Origin: CAYREV01 sp964423345
Lineage (GTDB): Bacteria > Bacteroidota > Rhodothermia > Balneolales > Balneolaceae
Direction: 5' to 3'
Assembly: GCA_964423345.1 (NCBI GenBank)
Contig: CAYREV010000012.1
Location: 1 to 64,000, forward strand
DNA length: 64,000 nucleotides
Under the pieces are notes generated by a model that did no database searches, was not told the DNA's origin, and saw nothing but the letters and a program-made list of their open reading frames with translations. The position numbers were made by a program, and so were the translations under genes. This document shows positions 1-8,489 of this stretch, one piece after another; the stretch's first letter is position 1, and each line of letters opens with the position of its first letter.

Positions 1-109
1 GGATGTTTCAATTAATACCGCACTAGGACGCATGCGTTATGCGTTAATAAACCTAAGGAAACTGTTTGACCAGGAAAAAGAAAAAGAATCAAGTAAGTAT
101 GAAGAATGA
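1..109 (+). CDS. RNA polymerase ECF-type sigma factor, C-terminal fragment (cut by window edge)
   Basis: An open frame runs in from the left edge and stops with TGA at 107-109. The visible 35 residues contain INTALGRMRYALINLRKL, which matches the end of sigma-70 region 4 (the recognition helix of the -35 binding helix-turn-helix and the following arginine-rich helix) in ECF/SigE-like factors. The stop overlaps the ATG of the next gene at 99, the usual arrangement for a sigma/anti-sigma pair. The rest of the gene is outside the window, so its class cannot be named. Seen: the short C-terminal match and the overlap. Inferred: the ECF class and co-translation with the downstream gene. Confidence 0.7.
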   Translation, partial: DVSINTALGRMRYALINLRKLFDQEKEKESSKYEE

Positions 110-683
110 TGACAACGCTTGTATTCGCTACCTGATGAAGGAGATGGATCCTTCAGAAGAGTTGTTGATGGAGCGTGCAATGATGGAGGATGACGATCTC
201 CTTATAGAGGTTGAAAGCCTTCGTCAGACCCTAAAAAGGCTGGACGAGCTGCCGGATGTGGAACCGCCGGCGCATGTAAGGCGATCGGTGATGCAGGAAG
301 CAGACGAAGCGGCCCGCCGCCGGAAAAAATCTTCCATACTATCATTTAAGCCGGTTAAATATGCCGCTGCAGCCATCATTTTCCTTGGATTTTCAGTAGG
401 AGGCTATCTGATGTACCAGCAGGAAGAGGCCTCCGGAACCGACCGGGCCACTCTGAGTTCGGGTATCAATAACACCCCTCCCGTAAGCCGGGCTAAAGCA
501 CAGAAAACCGATCCCTGGGTAGACCGGCAGGATGTGATTCATTTTGACGAACGTTTTCAGAATGCCAATTCCGACTTCGATTCCATTCTCAAAAGCAGTA
601 CCGACAAGCTGACCCCGCTTTCAGATCCTTTTAATCAAAATACAAGGTCCAGGTCCCTTCAGATGACGGGTACGGGAAATTAA
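99..683 (+). CDS. Probable anti-sigma factor, single-pass inner membrane protein
   Basis: A 194-residue protein. An acidic cytoplasmic N-terminus (about residues 1-85) is followed by a basic stretch RRRKKSS, one membrane segment (about 95-112, AAAAIIFLGFSVGGYLMY), and a polar periplasmic tail of about 80 residues. This topology, together with the overlap with a sigma-factor 3' end, is typical of Bacteroidota anti-sigma factors that bind an ECF sigma at the inner face of the membrane. No zinc-binding HxxxCxxC motif is visible, so it is not a ZAS-type anti-sigma. I chose ATG 99 over an upstream TTG at 66 because ATG 99 gives the classic translational overlap and the natural MKNDDN start. The stimulus is unknown; an htrA-type protease lies just downstream. 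Confidence 0.6.
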   Translation: MKNDDNACIRYLMKEMDPSEELLMERAMMEDDDLLIEVESLRQTLKRLDELPDVEPPAHVRRSVMQEADEAARRRKKSSILSFKPVKYAAAAIIFLGFSVGGYLMYQQEEASGTDRATLSSGINNTPPVSRAKAQKTDPWVDRQDVIHFDERFQNANSDFDSILKSSTDKLTPLSDPFNQNTRSRSLQMTGTGN

Positions 684-796
684 TTAGATTAGTAATTATT
701 TCTCAGACCCTTTAATTTAGTACCATATTGAGGCCTGTATGTCACCCTGCAGGCCGTATTTCATCCCGGTTTGACGACTGGATTCAAATTTATGGA

Positions 797-1540
797 ATGA
801 TTGTACACACCTCGGCCATCGTATTCAAGGCAATCGACTACGGGGAAACCAGTAAGATTGTCACTCTCTTCACTGAAGAACACGGTAAGATTGCCGTCAT
901 TGTAAAGGGAGCCAAAAAGCCCAAGAATAAGTTTGCGGGCCTGATGGAAGTGGGGAGCATTCTTGAGGTTATTTATTATCACAAAACCACCCGTTCGGTC
1001 CAGATTCTGACGGAAGCCAGCATTGAAGATAAAACCCTTGGGCTCCGTACGGATTTTGAGAAGATGGCCCTTGCGGTTTCAAGTATTGAGCTGATCGGAC
1101 AGCTATTGCATGAAAATGAGGTCAACAGGCCGGTTTTTGAATTCACCAGGAAATTCCTGGTTTGGCTTAATGACTGTGATATATCACCGGGCAAAATATT
1201 CCCCTATCTGCAGGTACGCCTGGCCTATCTGGCAGGGATCGGTCTGCAACTGGAGATTAACGGAAAGGGAGAGAGCGGCCCCTATTACCTGGATCTTGAA
1301 TCAGGACATATCGCTGCGGAACATACCTCCGGGTCCAATATCTTCAAGCTGACTCCCCTTCAGGCCGAATACCTGATCCTAACTTTGCAGGGCCGGGGAA
1401 CCCGTGTTTTTGAGCTGTCGTTTGAACCGGGTGAATTGAAAGAACTTATTGAACTGCTGGATCGTTATTTTAAATACCACGTTGAAGGAATAAGGGACCG
1501 CAGGTCGGATGCCATATTTGAACAAATGATGCAGGATTAA
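797..1540 (+). CDS. recO: DNA repair protein RecO
   Basis: A 247-residue protein that starts with the RecO OB-fold pattern (MIVHTSAIVFKAIDYGETSKIV, shown here only in part by VFKAIDYGETSKIV) and continues with GKIAVIVKGAKKPKNKFAG and the helical C-terminal domain. RecO works with RecF and RecR to load RecA onto SSB-coated single-stranded DNA and also anneals complementary strands. Length fits the family (about 230-260 aa). The frame is open further upstream to 728, but ATG 797 lies exactly at the conserved family start. The cysteine zinc site found in some RecO proteins is not obvious. The gene ends 2 bp before the htrA start, so the two are probably co-transcribed. Confidence 0.9.
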   Translation: MIVHTSAIVFKAIDYGETSKIVTLFTEEHGKIAVIVKGAKKPKNKFAGLMEVGSILEVIYYHKTTRSVQILTEASIEDKTLGLRTDFEKMALAVSSIELIGQLLHENEVNRPVFEFTRKFLVWLNDCDISPGKIFPYLQVRLAYLAGIGLQLEINGKGESGPYYLDLESGHIAAEHTSGSNIFKLTPLQAEYLILTLQGRGTRVFELSFEPGELKELIELLDRYFKYHVEGIRDRRSDAIFEQMMQD

Positions 1541-1542
1541 TT

Positions 1543-3084
1543 ATGAGAAAGCGAGATCGATATTTGACAGGTATTTTACTGGTGCTGATTGGCGTACTGG
1601 CCGGGACGGTTCTGACTATTTATCAGCAGGGCAACTGGGTCAACGATCAGGCAGAAGTAAAATTCACGGATGTCAAGCGGAGCCCTTCTCCGGTGTTTTC
1701 CGGTGATGAACTGGAGAAGCTCGATTCCCGTTTCCTGCTCAGAAAAGTGGCTGAAAAGACCACCCCAACGGTAGTATTCATAGAAACGGTGGTTTCCATC
1801 AGCGGTGATGAAGTTCCGGATGACGAGATGCATAATGACTTTTTTGACCAGTTTCGTCCACGCCGGGCAAGAACGGTCGGATCGGGGGTCATCCTCTCGG
1901 AAGACGGTTATATACTTACCAATAACCATGTTATAGAAGATGCGGTCAATAACGGCATCAGGGTGGGGTTGAACGACAAAAGGGTATTCAACGCCAGGGT
2001 GGTGGGCCGCGATCCGACCACCGACCTCGCCGTATTGAAAATTGACGCCGAAAACCTTCCCGCTGTCGTGATAGGCAATTCCGACAAGGTGGAAGTGGGA
2101 GAGTGGGTGCTGGCGGTAGGTAACCCTTTTCAGCTTCGTTCTACCGTAACAGCCGGTATTGTAAGCGCCCTCAGCAGGAATGTAGATATCATTAATGATC
2201 AGATGCGTATTGAAAGCTTTATTCAGACCGATGCGGCCATAAACCGGGGCAACAGCGGCGGCGCCCTTGTAAATACGAGTGCAGAGCTGATCGGCATCAA
2301 CACAGCCATCGCCTCCCAGAGCGGTTCATATCAGGGGTATGGTTTTGCAGTACCCTCCAACCTGGCCAGCAAGGTGGCGGCCGACCTGATCGAATATGGG
2401 GAAGTGCAACGTGCATTGCTGGGTGTAAGTATCATAGGCGTGAATGCCTCGCGGGCTGAGGAGCTGGGAATGGGGTCTATCAGGGGCGTGGAGATCATGA
2501 GCCTTACCGATAACGGGGCTGCCGTAAAGGCGGGCCTGAAAGAGCATGATGTCATTTTAAGCGTTGATGGAGAACAGGTGAACGAAGCCAATGAGCTGCA
2601 GGAGAAGATTGCAGTACTCCGGCCCGGTGCACAGGTGGTCCTGGAAGTGTGGAGAAAAGGCGAGGTAATGAGGCGCGAGGTAGAGCTGAAGATGCTGGAT
2701 AACTCTTCCGATACCATCGGGATGAACGAGGATTCCGTTGAAGAGGACAGCGCCGATCGTCCTTTATATGAACAGGAGAGGGATTTTGGGCTGTTCGGAC
2801 TTGGGTTCAGGGTGAGGGAGATGCCCGCTAAAGAAAGGGAGGGTGCCGGAGAGCTGGTTGTCACGGAAGTGGCGCGAGGTTCGGAGGCATTCAAAAAAGG
2901 CTTGAAGGAGGGATACCTTATTAGAAAAGTAAACGAAAAATTAGTTGAAGATCTGGATAGTTTAAAGGAACTTATCGCCCGGCATTTTGAGCAGAACGAC
3001 TCCGTTATGCTGGAAATAGAGACACAGGATGGAGTCAAGGGCTTTTATGAACTGGAAAAAAATAACGACAACCAACAAGGTTAA
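1543..3084 (+). CDS. HtrA/DegP-family periplasmic serine protease with two PDZ domains
   Basis: A 513-residue envelope protease/chaperone. A membrane anchor or signal segment (residues ~9-26) is followed by a trypsin-like domain carrying the catalytic triad: His129 in TNNHVIED, Asp161 in DPTTDLAVL, and Ser238 in NRGNSGGAL. A first PDZ domain covers about residues 290-390 and a second, more diverged, about 410-500. An acidic linker (NSSDTIGMNEDSVEEDSADR) separates them. The family degrades or refolds misfolded exported proteins and often takes part in regulated proteolysis of anti-sigma factors. It is 2 bp after recO and overlaps the next lipoprotein gene by one base (TAATG). Whether it is DegP-, DegQ- or DegS-like cannot be decided from sequence alone; two PDZ domains favour DegP/DegQ. 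Confidence 0.92.
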   Translation: MRKRDRYLTGILLVLIGVLAGTVLTIYQQGNWVNDQAEVKFTDVKRSPSPVFSGDELEKLDSRFLLRKVAEKTTPTVVFIETVVSISGDEVPDDEMHNDFFDQFRPRRARTVGSGVILSEDGYILTNNHVIEDAVNNGIRVGLNDKRVFNARVVGRDPTTDLAVLKIDAENLPAVVIGNSDKVEVGEWVLAVGNPFQLRSTVTAGIVSALSRNVDIINDQMRIESFIQTDAAINRGNSGGALVNTSAELIGINTAIASQSGSYQGYGFAVPSNLASKVAADLIEYGEVQRALLGVSIIGVNASRAEELGMGSIRGVEIMSLTDNGAAVKAGLKEHDVILSVDGEQVNEANELQEKIAVLRPGAQVVLEVWRKGEVMRREVELKMLDNSSDTIGMNEDSVEEDSADRPLYEQERDFGLFGLGFRVREMPAKEREGAGELVVTEVARGSEAFKKGLKEGYLIRKVNEKLVEDLDSLKELIARHFEQNDSVMLEIETQDGVKGFYELEKNNDNQQG

Positions 3085-3638
3085 TGCAGAACTATAATTA
3101 TTTACCCCTTCTTTTAGGAATCCTTATCATTTCCATTACGGTCTCATGTTCATCCACTTCGGGCACCCTCGAGCAGGGAGGCGACGGGGGTACAGGCCTT
3201 TATCCCGCCTGGTATCAGCAGGGCAGCGGTATCCATTCCGATTCAACCCGCTATTATGCCTACGCGGCTGTATTGGCGGCTGATTCGGCAACCGCGATTC
3301 GAAAAGGAATAAAGGAAGCAAGGGTAGAGTTGCAAAACTCTGTTTCATCGCGATTGGAGGAGATCCGAAACAAGGCCCTCTCGGAAACGGGCAGTGAATC
3401 GGGTCTGGATTCTCCGCAGTTCATACTGTTGCTTCGCCAAGCCGAAGATGAAACGGGAGGGGCTGCAGAGATAGGGCAAAAAGATGTGAGGCGCCATAAG
3501 GAAAGCGGAGGATTTCACGGCTTCGTACGTGTTTCGGCCGGCAAGAAAGAACTGATCGAAGCGCTGGACACGGTATTTGGTGAAGGGAACCACCCATGGG
3601 AGGCGATGAAAAATTCAGAGGCATTCAAACAGTTTTAG
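3084..3638 (+). CDS. LPP20-like outer membrane lipoprotein
   Basis: A 184-residue protein with a lipoprotein signal (MQNYNYLPLLLGILIISITVSC; lipobox near Cys22 in ITVSCSS). The mature part begins with a YPAWYQQGSG segment and a helix full of alanines (YYAYAAVLAADSATAIRKG), the pattern of the LPP20 domain, where a W-containing start and an alanine-rich helix precede a small alpha/beta fold. Function of the family is unknown beyond envelope association. The ATG shares its A with the htrA stop codon, so translation is likely coupled. A second LPP20-like protein is encoded at 18350-19402. Domain assignment is by eye and moderate. Confidence 0.6.
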   Translation: MQNYNYLPLLLGILIISITVSCSSTSGTLEQGGDGGTGLYPAWYQQGSGIHSDSTRYYAYAAVLAADSATAIRKGIKEARVELQNSVSSRLEEIRNKALSETGSESGLDSPQFILLLRQAEDETGGAAEIGQKDVRRHKESGGFHGFVRVSAGKKELIEALDTVFGEGNHPWEAMKNSEAFKQF

Positions 3639-3674
3639 CACCAGGGTAGATAGTAAGCAAGAAGGATGTAGTAA

Positions 3675-3698
3675 TAGCCCCCTGCATTCAGGGGGCTA
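3675..3698. terminator. Bidirectional terminator hairpin between the LPP20-like gene and icd
   Basis: A perfect 10-bp inverted repeat, TAGCCCCCTG / CAGGGGGCTA, with a CATT loop lies between the convergent genes ending at 3638 and 3713. The plus-strand side is followed by a short T-rich stretch (TCTGTTT); the minus side has only scattered T residues. It most likely ends both transcripts. Confidence 0.75.
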
Positions 3699-3712
3699 TC
3701 TGTTTAATAAAC

Positions 3713-4960
3713 CTACATATTGCTGACGATCTCTTCGCCGAATTCCGAACATTTAAGCAGGGTTGCATCTTCCATAAGGCGCTCAAAGTCGTAGGTAACC
3801 CGTTTGCTGGAGATCGATTTTTCTATGCCTTCCTCTATGAGTTCGGCCGCCTCCCTCCAGCCCAGGTAACGGAGCATGATAACCCCCGAAAGTATAAGCG
3901 ATCCCGGGTTTACCTTGTCCTGGCCGGTATATTTGGGAGCGGTACCGTGGGTGGCTTCAAATACCGCCAGCCCGGTATTGTAGTTGATATTGGCACCGGG
4001 GGCTATTCCGATACCGCCTACGCATGCAGCCAGGGCGTCGGAGATGTAGTCGCCGTTCAGGTTCAGGGTGGCGATTACATCGTATTCGTCGGGACGGGTC
4101 AGGATCTGTTGCAGGAAGGCATCGGCAATGACGTCTTTAACCACAATGCCGTTGGGAAGCTTGCACCAGGGGCCTCCACCGAATTCTTCGGCACCAAACT
4201 CCTCTTTGGCCAGCTCATATCCCCAGGTCTTGAAACTCCCTTCGGTAAATTTCATGATATTGCCCTTGTGAACCAGCGTGACACTTTCTCTATCCTCTTC
4301 GATGGCATAGTTGATGGCCGATCGTATAAGTCGTTTGGATCCCTCTTCGGATACGGGCTTAATGCCTATGGATGTAGTTTCGGGAAAACGTATGTTGGTA
4401 ACGCCCATCTCATCAATTAGAAACTTCTTGACTTTTTCATTCTCCGGAGTGCCCGTCTGATATTCGATCCCGGCATAAATATCTTCGGTGTTTTCCCGGA
4501 ATATGACCATATCGGTTTTCTCAGGTTCCTTTACAGGACTGGGTGTACCTGTAAAATAACGGACGGGACGCACGCAGGCGTAGAGATCCATTTTCTGCCG
4601 GATGGCAACGTTGAGGGACCGAATGCCGCCGCCTACAGGGGTGGTAAGCGGGCCCTTGATGGCTACTTTATACTCCTCTATCGCCTTAAGCGTGTCTTCG
4701 GGTAGCCAATGATCGTCGCCGTAGAATTTCACGGCTTTCTCACCCGCATATATTTCAAACCACTCGATTTTTTTCTTGCCGTCATAAGCCTTTTCAACGG
4801 CACTGTCCAGGACATGGCGCATGGTTGGGGTAATATCGATACCGATACCGTCGCCTTCAATAAATGGGATGATGGGATTGTCTGCGACCTTCAGAGACCC
4901 GTCAGCCTGTTTCTCGATTTTTGTTCCGGAAGTGGGAGGGGTGATTTTATCGTAACTCAT
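3713..4960 (-). CDS. icd: NADP-dependent isocitrate dehydrogenase, Escherichia coli type
   Basis: A 415-residue TCA-cycle enzyme that oxidises isocitrate to 2-oxoglutarate with CO2 release and NADPH production in the cytoplasm. Visible family motifs are IPFIEGDGIG near the N-terminus, GGGIRSLNVAIRQ (substrate loop; its Ser is the AceK phosphorylation site in E. coli), RENTEDIYAGIEY, the metal-binding NLNGDYISDALAA, and TGLAVFEATHGTAPKY. Length matches the bacterial dimeric type I enzyme (about 415-420 aa). The frame is open up to 5059, but the conserved MSYDKI start is ATG 4960; the longer version would add a non-conserved hydrophobic leader. It is transcribed alone, towards the shared terminator at 3675-3698. 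Confidence 0.94.
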   Translation of the reverse strand: MSYDKITPPTSGTKIEKQADGSLKVADNPIIPFIEGDGIGIDITPTMRHVLDSAVEKAYDGKKKIEWFEIYAGEKAVKFYGDDHWLPEDTLKAIEEYKVAIKGPLTTPVGGGIRSLNVAIRQKMDLYACVRPVRYFTGTPSPVKEPEKTDMVIFRENTEDIYAGIEYQTGTPENEKVKKFLIDEMGVTNIRFPETTSIGIKPVSEEGSKRLIRSAINYAIEEDRESVTLVHKGNIMKFTEGSFKTWGYELAKEEFGAEEFGGGPWCKLPNGIVVKDVIADAFLQQILTRPDEYDVIATLNLNGDYISDALAACVGGIGIAPGANINYNTGLAVFEATHGTAPKYTGQDKVNPGSLILSGVIMLRYLGWREAAELIEEGIEKSISSKRVTYDFERLMEDATLLKCSEFGEEIVSNM

Positions 4961-5124
4961 GGTCAAATGGATAATTGGGGTTGAAAATTCGGCTTTAAGT
5001 ATAGCAAAAAATATTGCGATGTGCATGGATTGGGAAGCATAATCGTCAACTTCCACCACTGCATTTCCCTCTAATTATGCTTATATTAACAGGGTAAAAC
5101 ATGGATTACGTTTAAAAGCAGTAA

Positions 5125-5337
5125 ATGGGTGCCATTATGATTAAGCCAATGTTCGGCCACCGGCCCAAGCCGAAAAAATTTGATTACGAATTTCGATACC
5201 ACGATCCCAAAAAAGAGGAGCGGAGGCGTCGCAGGATTAAAATTGAACGGCCACACAAGAAGAATCACCAGGGGCGGTCGGTATTATTGTATGCATTGGG
5301 ACTTGCACTGGTGGTTTATATTATTTCCATTCTTTAA
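5125..5337 (+). CDS. Small conserved tail-anchored protein upstream of mutL
   Basis: A 70-residue protein: a proline/lysine-rich start, FDYEFRYHDPKKEERRRRR, a basic region, and a C-terminal membrane helix (VLLYALGLALVVYIISIL) that ends the chain. Short proteins of this kind (aromatic FxY...YxP/DPxKEE segment, basic stretch, terminal helix) are, from memory, common in Bacteroidota next to mutL, sometimes labelled riboflavin synthase subunit by mistake. The layout predicts a tail-anchored inner membrane protein with a positively charged cytoplasmic part. ATG 5137 is an alternative start four codons later. Function unknown. Confidence 0.6.
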   Translation: MGAIMIKPMFGHRPKPKKFDYEFRYHDPKKEERRRRRIKIERPHKKNHQGRSVLLYALGLALVVYIISIL

Positions 5338-5454
5338 TTTTTGGCGTAGCTGAGAAATTATATTTTTTCATCCCTTTTTCATTCTCAATCCTCTCAGAAT
5401 TATGATATAATAGGGGATGTCAAAAGCGAACATCAACACAAATTTTAGTTTTCT

Positions 5455-7281
5455 TTGAGTCAGGATACAGATACCAACTCTTCCATCATACGCCAGCTAC
5501 CGCCCAAGATATCAAACAAGATAGCTGCGGGTGAGGTTATTCAGCGGCCCAGTTCGGTGGTAAAGGAACTGATCGACAATGCCATCGATGCAGGGGCCGA
5601 CCAGGTAAAGATCGTGATACAGAATGCCGGGCGTACACTGATACAGGTTATCGATAACGGTTCGGGTATGGGAAAGGAGGATGTCAGGCCCTGTTTTGAA
5701 CGCCATGCCACCTCTAAAATCAGGGATATTGATGACCTCTTCAGGGTTCGAACTCTCGGTTTCAGGGGAGAGGCCATGGCCTCTATCGCTTCGGTTTCGC
5801 AGGTTACCCTCAAAACGAAGCGGAAGGAGGATGACATGGGATATGAATATGAGATATGGGGAGGGGAGGAGAAAAAGATGGAACCTGCGGCGGTTGACGA
5901 CGGAACCTCCATTGCCGTAAGAAACCTCTTTTTCAATGTTCCTGCACGCCGGCAGTTCCTGAAGACCGATGCCACGGAATTCCGCCATATCCTGAAAACA
6001 ATACAGCAGGCTGCTATCGCCCATCCGGATATCGGCTTCCACCTGGTGGCCGATACCGACAAGATTTATGAACTGCCCAAGGAGCAGCCCGTCAAGGAGC
6101 GAATTGCCGAGATGTTTGGCAAAAGCTATAAGGCCAGCCTGATAGAATTCAGGGAAGAAACCAGTTATGTGACTGTCCGTGGATACCTGATTGACCCAAA
6201 ATTGACTAAAAGGAGCCGGGGCGAGCAGTTTCTGTTTGTCAATAACCGCCCGTTTCAGCATCGGTACCTTACCCACGTGGTACTGAGTATCTATGATAGG
6301 TGGATAGGGGAGAATGATTATCCCTTTTTTGCCATATTTATCGACATCGATCCGCTACAGGTTGATGTAAATGTGCATCCTGCCAAAGAGGAGGTAAAGT
6401 TCGAAGATGAACGAAGTGTGACCAAGCTCACCAAGTCGGTGGTAAAGAAGGCCCTTAATGAAGAGTTCATGGTACCCGACATGGGGCAGCATGTTTCGGA
6501 AGGGGGAAAACGAAGTCAGGAACCCGACTTCTCTTCCGATTTTGATTTTGGGAGCAGGCAAAAATCATCGGGCGGCCCCGTTAAGTTTCCATCCCGTATC
6601 AACTTTGACCCTGCCGATCGGACGGAGGGGGGAGAGGCCGCAGGGAAGCTGTATGGGGATGAGAGAAAGTGGGTGCCGGAAGAAACGGAAGGGGAACAGA
6701 GTCGCCCCGAACGGATGGCCGACCGGGGCTTCTGGCAGCTGCACGACCGGTATATCCTTACGCAAACCCGATCCGGGCTCTGCATGATCGACCAGCAGGC
6801 TGCCCATAAACGGATTATATACGAGAAAGCGCTTACCGCGACCGAGTCGAGCCTGCCCAGCACGCAGCAGCTCCTTTTTGCACAAACGGTGGAATTCTCG
6901 GCTACCGAGTTTTCTCTTCTGGAGGAACTCCATCCCATCATCCAGCGTATGGGTTTTAACGTACAGATTATGAGCGGTAATACCGCGATGGTAAGCGGGG
7001 TACCTGCCGATATCGATATAGGCGACGAGCAGTCGGTGCTCAAATCCATGCTGCACCGTTACCAGGAGCTGGAAGGAAAAATGGAACTGGACGCCCGTCA
7101 TAAGCTGGCTATAGCCTTTGCCTCCAAAACAGCCATCCCCCGCGGAAAAAAACTGTCCGATATGGAGATGGAAAACCTTGTAGACCAGCTGTTTGCGTGC
7201 GATGAGCCTTATATCGACCCTTTGAAAAAGGCTACAATCGTGTATATTCCACTTGACGAAATTCAGAATCGATTTCGGTAA
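5455..7281 (+). CDS. mutL: DNA mismatch repair protein MutL, lacking endonuclease motifs
   Basis: A 608-residue mismatch-repair matchmaker. The N-terminal GHKL ATPase is complete: KIAAGEVIQRPSSVVKELIDN (Asn/Glu site in VVKELIDNAIDAGA), the lid DNGSGM, and RTLGFRGEAMASI. The transducer domain contains FLFVNNRPF and DVNVHPAKEEVKF. After a low-complexity linker (about 355-420) the C-terminal dimerisation domain follows. There the endonuclease motif normally written DQHAxxERxxxE reads DQQAAHKRIIYE (residues 446-457), the ACxAA motif reads ASKTAI (~556), and the C-terminal CPHGRP motif reads DPLKKA (~588), so metal ligands appear lost. Start is TTG 5455: an in-frame TAG lies at 5446 and the next ATG is inside the ATPase domain. 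Confidence 0.93.
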   Translation: MSQDTDTNSSIIRQLPPKISNKIAAGEVIQRPSSVVKELIDNAIDAGADQVKIVIQNAGRTLIQVIDNGSGMGKEDVRPCFERHATSKIRDIDDLFRVRTLGFRGEAMASIASVSQVTLKTKRKEDDMGYEYEIWGGEEKKMEPAAVDDGTSIAVRNLFFNVPARRQFLKTDATEFRHILKTIQQAAIAHPDIGFHLVADTDKIYELPKEQPVKERIAEMFGKSYKASLIEFREETSYVTVRGYLIDPKLTKRSRGEQFLFVNNRPFQHRYLTHVVLSIYDRWIGENDYPFFAIFIDIDPLQVDVNVHPAKEEVKFEDERSVTKLTKSVVKKALNEEFMVPDMGQHVSEGGKRSQEPDFSSDFDFGSRQKSSGGPVKFPSRINFDPADRTEGGEAAGKLYGDERKWVPEETEGEQSRPERMADRGFWQLHDRYILTQTRSGLCMIDQQAAHKRIIYEKALTATESSLPSTQQLLFAQTVEFSATEFSLLEELHPIIQRMGFNVQIMSGNTAMVSGVPADIDIGDEQSVLKSMLHRYQELEGKMELDARHKLAIAFASKTAIPRGKKLSDMEMENLVDQLFACDEPYIDPLKKATIVYIPLDEIQNRFR

Positions 7282-7358
7282 GGGGTTGTACTGAGGGGCC
7301 GGGTACCATAGCCTGAAGCATCTTCTCAAATCCTGCGACACAAAACTCATTATCCTAT

Positions 7359-8489
7359 ATGAATATACTGGCGGTAGAGCCATTCTACAGCGGTTCGCAT
7401 AAGGCATTTATTAACGGCCTGCGGGAACACTCCGCTCACAATATCATCCCGATTAACCTAAGTTATAAGGGATGGAAATGGCGGATGCACGGCGACTCCG
7501 TAGCCCTGGCAGGGATGGCCAAAGAGGCGGAGGAGGAGATAGACCTGCTCTTTGTGAGCAGCATGACCAACCTGCCGGCTTTCCTTGGACTGACAAATCC
7601 CCGTTTCGCCGACGTTCCCAAAATCATGTATATGCATGAGAACCAGTTCACACAGCCTATGCCGGAGGGCGAGGAACGGGATATGACCTACTGCTATATC
7701 AATTACCTTAGTGCTCTTACCGCCGACCGCCTGATTTTCTCGTCAAACTTTCACAAGGACGACTTCCTGAATGCGTTGCCCAAATTTCTGGAAAACCATC
7801 CCGAAGACCGGCACTACTTCACGATCGACAATATAGCCGAAAAGAGCCTGGTACTGTATCCGGGACTGGATCTGAAACGTTTTGATTCGGAGCCCGACAC
7901 GCGGGATTCCAACGAAAATCCCGTGATCGTCTGGAATCAGCGCTGGCAGTTTGACCGAAATCCTGCCATGTTTTTCAGGGTGCTCAACAGGCTAAACGAT
8001 ATAGACCTGACATTCGATCTGATCCTTGCCGGAGACACCCAGCATGAAAAACCTGAAGAGTTTGAAAAGGCGTGGCAGCGCTACGGACGACATATTACCC
8101 ATTTTGGCTACGTGGAAAACAAGGAAAATTACAGCAGGCTGCTGCACAGCGGTGATATTGTGGTATCCACAGCAACCTACGAATTTTTCTGCGTAGCCAT
8201 TATGGAGGCCATATACTGCGGATGCCACCCGCTGGTGCCCAATCGCCTTCATTACCCGGAACTGATTCCGGAAAGCCTGCATGACCCATTGCTGCATGCC
8301 CCCGTTCTCTACGAAACGGAAGATGACCTGTTCCACTACCTCAAGGATCTGCTGACCGGCGAGACGCAGCCCCTTCCGAAATCGTCCCTGCAGAATATTA
8401 ACAAGCACCTGGACTGGTCAAGCAGGATTGCAAAATATGATGAAATGTTTGAGGAATTTGCCGGCCTGAAGATCAATCCCGCCCTGTGA
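7359..8489 (+). CDS. GTDC1/QTMAN-like glycosyltransferase (DUF3524, tRNA-queuosine mannosyltransferase family)
   Basis: A 376-residue GT-B glycosyltransferase. The N-terminal half carries the DUF3524 pattern: ILAVEPFYSGSHKAFINGL, YKGWKWRMHG, FVSSMTNLPAF and MYMHENQFTQP, followed by FSSNFHKDDF. The C-terminal half has the donor-binding GT4-like region (WNQRWQFDRNP, HFGYVENKENYSRLL, STATYEFFCVAIMEAIYCG, with the E-x7-E type acidic residues). In animals this family (GTDC1) attaches mannose to queuosine in tRNA-Asp. What bacterial members modify is not settled to my knowledge, so the tRNA substrate is an inference from family. Its last 17 bases overlap the end of purC on the other strand. Confidence 0.78.
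   Translation: MNILAVEPFYSGSHKAFINGLREHSAHNIIPINLSYKGWKWRMHGDSVALAGMAKEAEEEIDLLFVSSMTNLPAFLGLTNPRFADVPKIMYMHENQFTQPMPEGEERDMTYCYINYLSALTADRLIFSSNFHKDDFLNALPKFLENHPEDRHYFTIDNIAEKSLVLYPGLDLKRFDSEPDTRDSNENPVIVWNQRWQFDRNPAMFFRVLNRLNDIDLTFDLILAGDTQHEKPEEFEKAWQRYGRHITHFGYVENKENYSRLLHSGDIVVSTATYEFFCVAIMEAIYCGCHPLVPNRLHYPELIPESLHDPLLHAPVLYETEDDLFHYLKDLLTGETQPLPKSSLQNINKHLDWSSRIAKYDEMFEEFAGLKINPAL

Noticed and set aside
2331..3038. 235-residue antisense frame inside the HtrA gene
   Set aside because: Serine-rich translation without domain features, fully covered by the well-supported protease gene.
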